A stretch of 64,000 nt of DNA from Distichodus sexfasciatus (Eukaryota > Chordata > Actinopteri > Characiformes > Distichodontidae): the NCBI GenBank assembly GCA_032718565.1, contig JAVGVS010000008.1, positions 2,851,579 to 2,915,578 on the forward strand, read 5' to 3'. Positions 45,286 through 58,569 of the stretch are shown piece by piece. A program made the translations under genes and the position numbers. Below the pieces are notes generated by a model. The model ran no database searches and was not told the origin of the DNA. It saw nothing but the letters and a program-made list of their open reading frames with translations. How positions within the stretch are numbered: position 1 is the first letter of the stretch; each line of letters begins with the position of its first letter.

Positions 45286-48200
45286 TCCATTAGTGCTGAT
45301 AGCCAAAACTTGTGATGTCTAATAAATCAGGACACCGGTCTGCAAGGTCCAGGACAACGCATCACAGGTGAACCTAGGCAGTTTGTTCAATCTTGTTAAC
45401 TTGTTAGAGATGGATAAACAACATTAATTTTTCTCCTCAGTCATTGTAGTGATATCTCATATTACTATTTCTTAAGGGAATGAATTAACATGAATTCACC
45501 TCTTATATAAATGCAGACTTCATAGTGATTACTCACCATGTTTTTTTAATGTCTGTTCTTAATATCATCTTGGGTGTGTATGCACAGGAAAGAATGAATC
45601 ATGGGGGAAAACTAATCTGTGGCATTTCTACCTTTTGAACTTTTTTATAAGCTGTTGATTGTGGTGCACCATGCTCTGTTACAGTGTTACTCTCCAGCAT
45701 TCTTTAAGCCGTCTAAACCTTTCACAAAATCAGTGGGCATGCAGTGGACTTTTCTCTTGCTGCCTGTTGGCACTCGTAGGTCTGTGTACACTTGAGTTTA
45801 ACCCTCTCAGGCCCATTTTTCCCCCTTCTGCCCGTGTCTCCCGGGGTTCTTTGGTTGTATATCCCTATTATTGGAGTCCTCTGTGTATTTGCGTGTGAGA
45901 TGATGAGAACACAAGCACAGGGTTATGTGTTGTGGGTCACTTCCTCTGCTGAAGAGGTCCCTTGAGAGAGAAACAGAGAGTAAAAGAGAAATTGGGAGAG
46001 AGAAGCAGAGTTTTCTCATCAGTGGCTTACTGTCTTATTAAGGCCTTGAGAACCTTGTTTAGTGAGAGCTGCTCAACAGAAACAGCTTTTCCACCCACCC
46101 AGCAAGACTTGAGTGTTATCGCTTACCTACCAGACTTTCTAAGATGAGCTGATGTGGGCAATACTGTAGCCATTGTTTGTCCTCCTACTCTTGAGACAAT
46201 CCTCAGTTGGCTTGAGGAAGTCCATTCGCGTCAGGTCTGACTCCTACACAAAGGGTACACACAAAATGGGTCTGAACGTTCCTGAAGGCTGATTATGAAA
46301 CACTTTATTTTCTTATGATCCGATTAGGAAGTAAAAAGTATAACCTCTCCCAGTCACTCCCAGAGGTTTTCAACCCTATTTTCTTACATTGTTGCATTCA
46401 TCTGCAGGTGCCGCTCTGTACACACCATTGGCTTGTTAAAAAATAATTAAAATGAAAATCAGTAGTTCATAAGAGTACAGTTAATCATTACAAAATAAGC
46501 TGTAGCTTTGACAGTTCAGTTAATCACAATATTAGAAATATCAATAGTGTACTCTATGAGTTCACTAACAGCTGGTATTTAAAATAACTAGCAAGTTAGC
46601 CAACCTTGCTAGCATGCTAATCAGCTCCATAGCAAACAAATAACTAGCATGACAGGTTTGTGTTTATATACACATGGTCACAGTGATCGCATAATAATAA
46701 TTTCTTCAGTTGTCACATATAAACTTGATAAAACATCATCTCCAATCCAGCTTCATAGAGAAGGATAATTTACCATTTACTTGTGTAACTCTTCGTTAAT
46801 ATTCTACATAATACATGCTGTACAGTCTACAGTTGACCATTTGATTTGGAGTTGTTGTTGTCCCTCGAAATTTGAGTCAAAGCTTCTCAGCAGCAGTAAT
46901 GCAGGCCATTTTGATGTCAAAAAATCAGCACAAATCTATTAGAGCGAGTTGGCTGTATTGTCAAAATCAACTGTCCATGTAAGTGCAGTCTCCAAATGCA
47001 AATACTACATCAGGAAATCAGCTCTAGCTCTTTTATCTGGTTTGTTGCTCATGAACTAATGTTGCAGGGACACACAGATGGCCAAGAAGCCATTGAACTG
47101 TCCAATTTATTTATAACCTTTCTTCACTTTTACTTTTACTGTCATTTTTACTGTTTCAAATCCAGTGTACTGGAGTTCCAGATTTACACAACACTCACAC
47201 TTTACTTACTTACATAAAGTAGATTCCTATCTGAGATTGAGCCGGTGCTGCTTTGAATAGGAGAAACGGCTGCATCAAATGTCCTCCTCCAATTTGTCTG
47301 TTAGTCATTTACATATGACCCGCTTCCTGTAGGTGGCATGATTAAGACCCTACAGAGCATGTCATGTGTAAGGCTTTAAGAGCCTATGATTACAGCCCAT
47401 GTGTGTATCTTATCAGAGTATCAGAGCAGTTTTACAAATAATTTCTCATGTCCTAAGATACAGTACTTCTATGGTCACATTTGTATAGATCTGGGTTCTT
47501 ATCTGTGTCATGATCTGTCATGGGTTCTGCAGTGACATCTGACATTAGTACAGTTTCAGTGGGAATGAAACCTCAACCATGATTGGCTTACGGAACATAT
47601 AAAGGAAGAGGGATCTAACGTAACCTTGTGTCCCTGTGGTTATATTATTCATTACTGAGCAGTTTCACATCCATTCTGGTTTAATCTCTCTGACTGGATC
47701 TTACTCTTGAGAGAAACTGGATCCAGACATTTGCCAGATATAATTAAAAAGTTATTCTAATAATGAGTCGTTGTGGACTTGGGCAGTGTCTTGTCGACAC
47801 AATAAATGGAGTCCTCAGTGGGATTATTTGAGAATGCTGCCATCTTGTGAAAGTTTAAGGAATTGACGCTTGTTCGTTAGTTGTGATGCGTATTGAGGCT
47901 GCACAATATTGGCATTGCAAATGTTGTGCATCCTGAAGTATGAATATTGTCAAAGTAAATGTTTTTGTAAAAATGATATTACAGTTCAGATCTAAAATTA
48001 GTCTGCAGTCTGTTTTCCATGTAAAAGTATGTTCAACAGATGCAAGTATCTACAATGCAGTCTTTCTGCTAGATACAATACATTCTGTGTTCATGTATGT
48101 TGTGCACACCAATTGTGTGACAGCAGTTTGTGCCAGTTCAGCTCATTTTGTGTGTTCCTTCTCTGTAACTGCTCTACAGCCCAAGGCTTTAAGGAGACAC

Positions 48201-49089
48201 AGTGGTTAGTTCCACCTTCAGCTTGTTGTGACTCACTTGTAGGAAAAGCTCAGTTCACATTTTCCTGTACAGATCCGTTGTTTAACCGTCATCACCATGG
48301 CAATGGAGAGCTGTTGTAGGCACAGGGAAAGCTACTGGATCATCGCCAGGTCTGACTTCACCGAGCTATGACCATGTGAAGAGAGAGTACACCTAAAAAC
48401 TATATCCCATATGTTTGCGCTGATTGGTACCATTTCCAAAAAGCTCCAGCAGTAAATATGTCTGGGACTTTTTGATAGTCTTTGGAATTATCTTTGGAAT
48501 CATTTGAAGTCTTTTGAATGGTCTTGTGTCACGCATTCTCAGTCGTGCCCATGGTGGAGCAGCTTGTTCCAGCGTGGTTGAGCAGCATGTCCAGGCACTT
48601 CTCATTCCTTCATTCACAATCACTGTTGATCTTGTGTAACTAAACCTCTCTCCAGCTCTCCAGCATTTAAAGCTCTATTTACCTAAAGTGTAGCTCTATG
48701 TCCTGGTAGATCCTGGTGGAGAAACATGAATTCCATATTTAGCTCTCTTTTAATGTTACTGCTTTATGCCTTGGGTTATTTATTATAAATCTATAGGAGA
48801 CAGACAGCATCGCGTTTCCTCCAGAAGTCGTCTTACATGTCATTCATCTGACCGGCTCTTTACTGTCACTGTTCACGTGGTGCGTCCGTCTCCACGATAC
48901 TCTCCGTTGACGTGTGGAACTGCATGTTTACACATGAGCCAGAGCTACACGTCAGGCCATGTGCTAGTCAGTCATGAAAAACTATATAAGAATAAGTGAG
49001 ATTCAGTGTTCATGTTCTAATTGTTTATTTGGCAGTGTGTAGAGAATACAGGAGAGGTGGTGGTGGTGACTGTCACTGTGTGTGGGTGA

Positions 49090-49190
49090 TCCTAAAGCCC
49101 AGTTGCACCAGTGAGACTATCCCTGTCATCAGGGAATGTAAGTAACTCTGGATAAGAGCGTTTGATAAATGAAGCAAATGTAAATGTGTT
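49090..49190 (+). repeat. SINE 3' tail fragment
   Basis: gtaagtaactctggataaga followed by gcgtttgataaatgaagcaa and atgtaaatgtg matches the common fish SINE tail form. Confidence 0.5.
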
Positions 49191-50317
49191 ATAAGTGGAC
49201 AGTTGTCGTGGAACTGCTGGGTTGGACGGTTAATCAGGAATAGCAACATTATTTTTTATTTGTTGTCTCTTAAAAAAAAAGGGTGGGACTCCAGATTTTA
49301 CTACATAACCCCAAACTTTAAAGCCTGTTGAACTATAGAATCCTCCTTTCTAATTGTTATACAACTAATGTTAACTTTCTTTTTTTGGAAACACATTTAC
49401 CCCTTCTGAGAGGGGAGTCTTCAAACCAAAAACTAAATGTCTTCTCATAATGCAATGTTAAATGAATAATCTGATGCACTACTTGTTAATGAGGAAAGAA
49501 TTGTACAATAATGTGTTAGTGCCCAATAGTGTGTAATTGTGTTTCCTTACTGTCTGGGTTTTTCCAGTACTGTTCCAGTACAGCAAGTCTAGCAACGATA
49601 GATTTTTTATTGTCCCTTTTGTTAATATGTTGGTGGAGGTTGGAAAACTGAGCAGCTGACAGCAGTGTTTGTTCAGGATCAGGATCTGAGCTGTATTATT
49701 GCCCATAAATGTGTTGTAGCCTAGTTAGCTTCTGTATTTTCCAAGTGTATACAAAGAGTTGGCTGGGGAGAGTGTATTCTGTATGCTAATTTATGAAATG
49801 GTGACTTGTGAAGCTCATAAAAGTGAAATTTCAAGCTAAATTCTTACTCTGACCTCTCACTTAATCTCTCCATCTCCCTTCCTGTCTCTGTCTCTTTTTG
49901 TGGAACTCCTGGGGCTTTTCTAACTTCCTGTCCCCCAGCACTCCTCCTCCTCTTCCATGTCTGTAAATCTGATCTCTGTTCAGTCTCTCCAAACCTCCGC
50001 AAACACAAGCCATTCAAGGCAGACAGGGAAGACTGATCTGCAGCCTGACCGGAACAGACAATGAACGCAACAGGCCACTGACCACACAGTAATCCAGTCT
50101 ATGTTTAGTGAGGCACATGTGACTGGTGTCATCAGCATGCCAGACATGGCTGGGCGTTCACTCCTTCTCTCCTGCTCTCCCTCTCGCCCTCCCCTTTTCT
50201 CACTCTTTCTTTCTCTCCCTGCCGAAGTTGTTCTTTCGACACACTGCCTTTTTCCAAATCGAGCGGAAAATGTAAGTTGGGCAAGAGGAGAGCGACTGAG
50301 CCTGTGGCGGCAGAACC

Positions 50318-50321
50318 ATGA
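50318..50321 (+). CDS. trak1: trak1 alternative start exon A (start codon plus one base)
   Basis: The exon ends acc-ATG-A|gtaagt. Only the start codon and one base are coding, in phase 1. Joining to 53017 gives M-N-V-C-N-S-T-D-L-P, in frame with the HAP1-type domain. The context accATGA is acceptable. The untranslated part extends left, perhaps from about 50.2 kb. A second strong donor (aaaat|gtaagt) ends at 50271. Inferred from frame and splice signals only. Confidence 0.5.
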
Positions 50322-53300
50322 GTAAGTAGCGAGATCAGAAGTATGAGAATTTGAGATCAGACAGCCTTTGCTTTGAGTCTAGAAAGTGTGGAGGTGTAGG
50401 CTGTAGGGTGTAGAGTTTTCCCGTTGACCGAGTGAAAGTTAAGGTTAAGGTCATGCAGTTAGATTTTGTGACTTATTTCTTGTCAGGGTCTGCTTTTATA
50501 TGGCATATTGTTGCTTCAGCCATACTTGAAACTTTCTCAGCTGTCTGAACATTTGCCTGTTTGACAACTGTCCTGTGTTATGGATTTGTTTCTGGTTAGA
50601 GAAACATTAGCTTTTTGGACCCTGGAGTGTGTTTTCCAGCAGATGTGTTTACCTTTTAATCAAACAAAGAAAAACACAGGTAAACAGAAAGCTCATTGGC
50701 AGATTGTGAGCAGTGATGTTTTCTCTTATTAAAACATCTTGATTTTACTTGTCCATGTCAGTTATGAATTTAAGATATCTACACAAGTTTCTCTATACTT
50801 TAAAACAAAGTGTGTCAGTACATGAGCGGGGCATCTGTTTATTGTCGGAGTTCTCCCCAGCTGTTGTTCAGCTGCTCTGAGCTGTGTGCGTGTGCTGGAA
50901 TAGAGCACAAGCGTCTGATTCTGTATGTCGTGTTGCAGAGGTCACTGGGACAGCAAGGACAGTAGAGCTATTGCACATGCACATTTAAATACAGCCCCAA
51001 AATAATCTCAGGTCAGCCCGCACATTCACACCAGACTCTCCTTCTCTCGATGGCCCTCAGTAACCTTCACAGCCTAGTGACAAAGGAGAGGCTAATTTTG
51101 GAAATGGGCATTTCCACGAAATTGGGCTTGACTCAAACTAATAATTTTAATAAAAGACAGTAAGCTGTCCATTTAGAACCATTTGCCTGAAAAGGTCTAT
51201 TTTGTGTAAATTATACTTTATGAAGTGAATAGATTAGGCCTTTTAGGCACAACGTTTTTTGGGTTAATGTTTAAAATTAGTGTCTGTGTTTGTAACTGCA
51301 GTGACAGCTGACTTACTGTTTATTCTTCTTTTGCTTTGTGGTAGAGTAAATGATGTCAGAGCTTGAATGTATCTCCCTTCAAAGTTATGTCTGTTTAAGT
51401 TCTTCAGTGTTTTTCTGAAGACTATAGTATCTAGCTTTATGTTCTGCAGCTTAATTTAAAGTGAACTGTATTTACCAGCTTGAGTCTGACTTGTTCGAAT
51501 AAAGTTTCTGCATTATTGATTAATAATTATTTAGTATTATTTCTTATGATTTATTACACTGAAGATGTAACGTGTAGAACGGAAGGTGGTATAAATGGAG
51601 ACAGACAGACAGACTCTACTTTATGTTCTGTATGACAGTGATTCAGTGCCTACTGCTTTCTTACAGTGATTACTGCTTTCTTTGAGACTTTTTGTTTTTG
51701 ATTTGTTAATCATGTTCCCAGTAACATACCTGGAACCTGGACTCTACACAGCGCATAGGCTTTGCAAGGCCTGTTGAGCAACTCACACATTTCAGTAAAG
51801 GCAAGAATTTGCGGCAGTGGGTCTGAATGCTCGTCTGTTATTAGTTGCATTATTTGCATTCCCCTGCAGGTTTGCTCACTGTTGCAATTTTTTTCATTGA
51901 TGGGAACATTGCGTGCATGCAAAACCACTATAACATGGTTTAAATAACGTCTGTAGAGACTGGAGATTTAATTGTGATGATGATAAATCTCTTTGCGTGC
52001 TCCCTTATTGCTCAAAGGCCATTTCACAGGGGTTTATGAGTCCAGTGATTTGACAGAGGTTCATATGTTGGATAAAATATGCAAGAAATGTTAGGAAGTT
52101 GAACTGAAGAATGAAAGCTTGAAGGAATTTTAAATATATTCTGGGCAACCAGTGGTTCCCCAGTTGTTCTTCTGCAATGCACACAGTTTAGTTGTACAAC
52201 ACTGCACTTGGTTTAGACTTAAACACATTGGTCCACACACTCTTTCATACCCGCTTGTTTTTCACACCTTTTTTCTCTGGGCTGTTTATCATTAGTGCGT
52301 CATTCTCTGAGATTTCATGCTCGTACATGTGTGTTTTCAGCGTGGTGATGTTTGCTGGAATGAGACAGATGTAGTTCTGTCTCTAAGTAAGAACAAGCAC
52401 TGATTGTTTTTCAAGAAGTGGGGGTTATTTAAAAGAACAAGACCTGGCTGTCTGAATGGAATGAGGTGTTAGGACTCTGGTTGGACGAGGTAAGGTAAGG
52501 TAAGAAGAGACAGAAGTGTATAAACATAAACTGTACAATGTTGCTTCTCTTTTTTGTGCTTTTGACTGATGGATGCATTGTTTGCAACAGGCCAGTAGAT
52601 GTCTCTAGTTGCCTGTTTGTTATCAACTTGACTTCGAAACTCAAAAGAAAATCATTTAAAAATCATGATCACATCATATTATGCACACATTTTCACTTAA
52701 ATTGACTTAAGATGGCACCTGCTTTTGTTCCCACCATGTCTGAATTCAAAATTTGGATTTCCTATTTTCCACGACTAATTTACAACAGAAATCTTTTGAT
52801 ATAACTTATTCAGATGAGAGGGTCTTGGGTAAAGTTCAAGAAATTATGGTTTGAAGGAAATTATTCAGAGTAAAATTTATGTTTAACCATTTGTATTATT
52901 GTCATTTTATTTTCAGTACAGATGCACAACCTTATAAAATCATGCCTGTAGGTAAACAATTACTTTCAGTATAATTATTTTTATATATTGACTCTTATAG
53001 CTCACTTCTTCCACAGATGTGTGCAACAGCACTGATCTTCCAGAGGTGGAAATCATCAGTTTGCTGGAGGAGCAGCTCCCTCACTACCAGTTGAGAGCAG
53101 ACACCATATATGGCTATGACCACGACGACTGGCTCCACACGCCCCTCATCTCCCCCGATGCCGCCCTCGACCTGACCATCGAGCAGATTGAGGAGACCCT
53201 CAAATACTTCCGTATGTGTTTTATCACTAAACACCCTTTCTCTTTTTCTTCCTTCATTCTCTCTCTCTCTCTCTCTCTCTCTGCTCTCCGTCATGCTTTG

Positions 53301-56300
53301 TAAAAACGGCTTCTATATATGAGTCTCTGCTGCTTTGTAGTTCATGCATTCATCATTATTCACAATACTTTGAATACATTTTTCTCTGAAAGTAAGGTTT
53401 TATTATTTTTACTATTTCATTTTTTCCCTTTTTGCTTCTTGAGTTTTCTTGTAATTATGTGCAGTTTGTGAGTGAAACAGGAGGCCATTTTTCTGACTTC
53501 TGTATTAGACCAACCGTCTTTAATATTCTCTCTGATCCTGAATATTGTCAGCTAGATATGAACCCTTGGGCAATGGTTTCTGTTACAAGAAAACATGTCT
53601 TTTATTTACAGAAATATGTCTGAAATGAGGAAACACAAAGCGTTTTAAAAGTTTTTAGATGATCATTTGATGAGTTTTTTATGCATGAACGTCCAGCTAG
53701 ATTCCACCAGATGTGTAAGAATCTTGAAGTTTGAATTGGTTTGCATTTGGAATGTAACTTGTTAGTCCAAGTAGCTCAGTATATCTGGAATCAATGACAG
53801 TTGGCTTCAGTTGTCACAGTTATTGGGCATGACACGTGTCAATAAGAGCACTAATTAGATGTAGCATTAGATAACTGGTCTGTTGTCTTAAGCTTCTCAC
53901 TGCCTTTTGCCATGACCTGTGATGTGATAATGTTGACACTGTGCTGTAATACATTATTTGCACCAAATGATCATATTTACATGCAAAAATGTAGTGCAAA
54001 CTTTCTGAATCTCTCTGACTTCAGGAATGAGTCTTTTGAATGAAGGTGAAATCAAAGAGCTAGTATTTTATTCCTCTCTCTCTCTCTCTCTCCCGATCTC
54101 CTCCTCCTCCTCCCTGTGAACTGATTTCATTTCACATCTCAGCTTAAAATAGTACTCACTGATACGGGCCCCCGGAGCATGGGGGGGATAGCGTGAACCA
54201 TTTATTGATTTATTTTCCATAACCCTGAGCCAAATTGCCTACAAGCTGAATTGCATCTAGTGACTTCATAGAAAAAATCATTCAAAAATGTATAGATATG
54301 TGTATAAGAGAAGCAATCATTTGGAATTTGATCAGTTATTTGATAGGTGCTTGATCATCACCACCAGGTAATGGTACAGTAAGAACTGTGGGCTAAAATA
54401 TTACCTCCCACCCAGATAATCATCTCCCCCACATTTCCACAGCTGTTATCACACATTTGTGATGTCATCAGCACAAGCCAAACGGCAGCTGGTGAGGTGG
54501 CAGGAGGCGAGTCATCTCCTCAACCACTCATGGCGCAGGAAAACTGCATCACAGCCAAAACGCTCACAGCGGCAGCAGACTGCTGATTGGATGATTTATC
54601 CCAGACTGCTTTTGACAATTATATGACGGAAGAAATTGTAGTATTCTGGATTTAATACCTTGAGCATTGTATTGATATGTTTATATGAGTTAGTATAAGA
54701 CTGATTCAGCAGGCTTATTTTTTTTCCTTTGCTTTCTATCTCTGTATCTGCTTGAGGCTGGTTTGCAGTATTTCTGCTCGCCTTCTGTCCTACTTCTAAG
54801 CCTGTTTGGCAGAGAAAGCTTAGGAACAGTCAGCTGCTTCTTTTGGCAAGCAGACAGCCGTCTTTTCTATTGTCCACTCGCAGACCAGCTCCATAGATTC
54901 CATTTATACACCATTGTTCATCATTATAAAAGCCTGACTGAGCTAGAATGGAATGGAGTGAGAGAAAGAGAGAGGGAAGGAGGAACAGAGAGAGTAATAG
55001 AGGACTAGAGCTAAGGGAAGTTGGGCAACCACGCACACACACACACACACACAGATTCCATCTCAGGGCTGGAGTCGGAGCCAGTTGCTATGGCAACCCA
55101 TCTAGAGGGAGGGGCTGTGGAAATGAGAAAGCTGGGAAGGTTGGTTGAGTCAGGGCAGCTGTCGTTTATGGCGTAGTGCAACTTGATTGGATCCAGGTCT
55201 AGGAAGTTTCCTCCCACGCTGCGCCTGCTACAACCTTGACTACGGCAGCGCCGTGTGAAAAGACTTGCTCCGGAACACTGCTGACTCTCGAGATACCTAT
55301 TTGTGTTGCTTTTTCTTCCCAGTGGACTGGCCGTCCCTCTGTGGATGGGATGCTCAACATATCTTGTCGTAACTGACTAGATCTCTGATTCGTTGGCATT
55401 TCAACTGAAAGAATGGGCCGCTGGGAGTGTGAGTGAGTGTGAGAGTATGTGTGAGCGCGTGACCTCGGGATGGCAGAAGCTGCGGCTCACGGCTGAAGGA
55501 GACTGAGCATGCAGAGGTTTGTGGAGGCGGATTACTATGAGCTGGACTGGTATTACGAAGAATGCGCTGATGGTAAGACCTGAGGCCCGTCTTTTAGTCG
55601 GTATGAGGTTTGCTTATGTTTAAGTTGCTATGGTTGATACAGTTATCCATAACCAGACAAACTGAGTCAAAGAGAGGCGAGAAGTTACAAAGGCAGGCTG
55701 AAGATGAGAGTAATTCAGACTGAAGGATACAGAAAAGGTTAAGGATTGGTTATGGACATAAGATCCATATTTTATGTATCTATGAATTCGTGAATGAGAG
55801 AAAAGGGGAAAGCTCAGACAGGCAAATTAGCTGCAGTAGGCAATAAACTTTCTCCCACCGTAGCCTCATATTGCATCAGACACATCGCCGCTTCATCAAG
55901 CGCCGCTGCTAATACGCAGGATTATGTTGCTATTGAATGAGTGAAGTCTCCTTAATGCACTTACCTGGCAATGCTGACAGTAACCATAATGCAGTCTGGG
56001 TGAGGGGGTATTTTTTGGTGATACTTAGGCAAAAGGACAAAATACAGCGAAAATTTGCAGATCACAGACGGTGGCTTAAGGTGTGGTATAGAAACACAAG
56101 GAAGGTATGTAGAAAAGATAAGGAGAGAATTGCATTTTAGTTTTAATCTGTGTTGAGAGGTTTTAAAATACATTGTTTTTGTCTGTACAAGTTGTTACCG
56201 TAGATGACATTAAATGCTAAAGGGAAAACTATCATTCTGTCTGGCTCAGATCAGTTTATTGCTGACGAACTCATGTTAAACTGATTTGAGAATAGACATG

Positions 56301-58533
56301 ATCAATAGTCTAAGTAGATGTACTACTGTTGAAGTGCTGTGTATCTGTGCTTATGATTTTTGCTGATTGTCATTTTTGCAATTGCCAGCTCATCATGACA
56401 TCATGACACGTTTTATTAGACTTCTGTACTTTGGAGCTGTACAGTGTTGATAACCATGAGGGTTATGGAAGCTCTCTAGCATTTTGAAGCAGAAGAGATT
56501 GTATGAGAGACTGATTAATGGTATCAAAGCCCTAATTAAGTAGTTTTGTTTATCTTTTGTCTCGCTCTCCACTTTAAGCTCTGCATAAAATTAGCATTTT
56601 CACTCCTTATTTTGTTTTTTACCGCTGGTCTAGTTTAAACGCCTGAGTACCCAGAGATGTGGGAGTATTTGATTTATTGCGTAAGTGACACAAATATGTA
56701 AGGAAAGAAATCACTGCCTTATTTTACTCTTTTTTTATTACGTAAGCTCAGACTTGCCAACTGAGACATAAATGACTTGCAGGGTCTATTGAGAACTGTG
56801 CTACTTAATAATATCAAATAGCCTCAGATAGCTCTGAGAGAAACACAGAAAAATTGCTTTAATGTCCTAAACAGTAAAAAAATGCTGTACAAAAATCACT
56901 TGAAGTTTATTGATTCTACTTCCTGACTTCAAATGTTAAATAGTTATTATAAGTAATATAAGGTCAGCATCAAAAGACTCAGTGACTAAATGACAATAAT
57001 TTACTCCATTGAACTGTCAGGCTACATTAAATATTTATTTAATATAATTATAGAAACCTTTTTGTTTTTTCTTCATTAAGGTTTATTGTTCCAGCACATG
57101 TTGGAAGTTTATTTGCACTCTGAGTGCTTGTGTGTGTGAGTGATGGATGTAGCGTGAGAGTGTGGGACTGTGCTTTCCATTCATCAGTGCAGTGCAGTCG
57201 GGAGCCGCTGACCTGCATTTGAGTTTTGTGTTTGATCTGCAGTGTATTTGGGGCTTGCTCTTGGTCTCTCTCCACCCCCTGTACTGCTGCAGAGTGTTGC
57301 TCAGCATATTGATCGCCTCAGTGAAAGGAGGACAACCACCACACACACACTAATACACACACTTCCGCTCTCACATTATGCTCTCCCACATTGCCTGTTC
57401 CCCGCTATAATACCACGCCCCCTTCTTTCTTTTCCTACTGTAGTGCTTGAGTTTTCTTTTCTTTTATGGGAGCAGGTGGAGAGGAGTTCGTTTTTTGGTG
57501 GAGGCCACACAATAGAAAAACGTCCACAGCCAAGACGCTTCCTGCTTTACTAAGTAGGAGTGCATTGTGTTTCCATAGGAATGCGAGGCCAACACCAAGT
57601 TAAGGCTACAAAGGGCCAAACTCTACTGAACAATACGTATTGCATTACGATCACAAGCGTGGTAAGGCCTGAATAGCAACTATGTGCAGTCTGGATTTTT
57701 GGAGGATGACTGTTGGTAGTGACACATGCCACAGTGCACGTCAGGAATGCAAAGTGCAGAAACGAAAATTAATTAAAAGGAATGGCATCAAATGTTTCAC
57801 AAAACAGTTGACAAGCAAGTTCTCCGTAGATCTTGTTGCCATTTTCTGATTGTTCGGAAATCTGAAAAAAAGGCATGATTAGCACTTTGGTTGCTTGAGT
57901 CTTTGGTATGTTAAACTAAAGTTAATATAAACTCTTGTGAGTCAGTATCAACCTTTAAGCTAGTGAGGTGTGTTTTGTTTACATAATGTTAACACTGGTT
58001 TAGGCCTTCAAGGCAGTTTAATGATTTAATTGAATTACATTAAAGTTCATTATTAATTCGAATAATTCTTCATATTTTGAATGACAACAAAGCTTTTAAT
58101 GTTTTTTATCCTAAGAATGTGTCCTGCTGACTGTGAAGCCTGTGGTGTTTGCATTTTGCATAGTTATTGGAAAATGGACTCACCTGAGGATATCAGGTAA
58201 CCACACCCTCTCAACAGGTGTAGCCAAACACAGCTCCGCTAAGCTTTAGAGGTTGCTATGGCGTGTGCATGGGAGAAACCATTCAGGTTCCTGAAGAGAG
58301 GGGTGCATATCTTTTATTGAGGGGTGAGAAATGCTGCCTCGTACCCCAAAACACATGGTAGAATGGTTCAATGTGAAAATGATCCTCTCATTCTCTCTCC
58401 CATGCAGTGATGCCCTGCCTGCGAGTTAATAGGTTGGTAGAATAATTCTATCTGCTGTTTTACCCTTTCATTTATCTAAGTGGTAGTAACAGGTCTCCGA
58501 GTCAGACAGTTGGCAGGTGTGAGCACTGGGCAG

Positions 58534-58569
<36 letters not shown>

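Larger units (their letters stand above)
44873..50200. other. trak1 5' intron, no gene seen
   Basis: Contains a partial SINE and a SINE tail; otherwise unique AT-rich sequence with no supported exon. Confidence 0.55.

Noticed and set aside
50101..50325. 74-aa ORF ending at the trak1 start exon
   Set aside because: Runs in a different frame from the trak1 coding sequence and would terminate soon after splicing to 53017.
53019..53303. ORF starting at GTG 53019 and reading through the donor
   Set aside because: Not a real start or end; the exon is 53017-53211 and the rest is intron.
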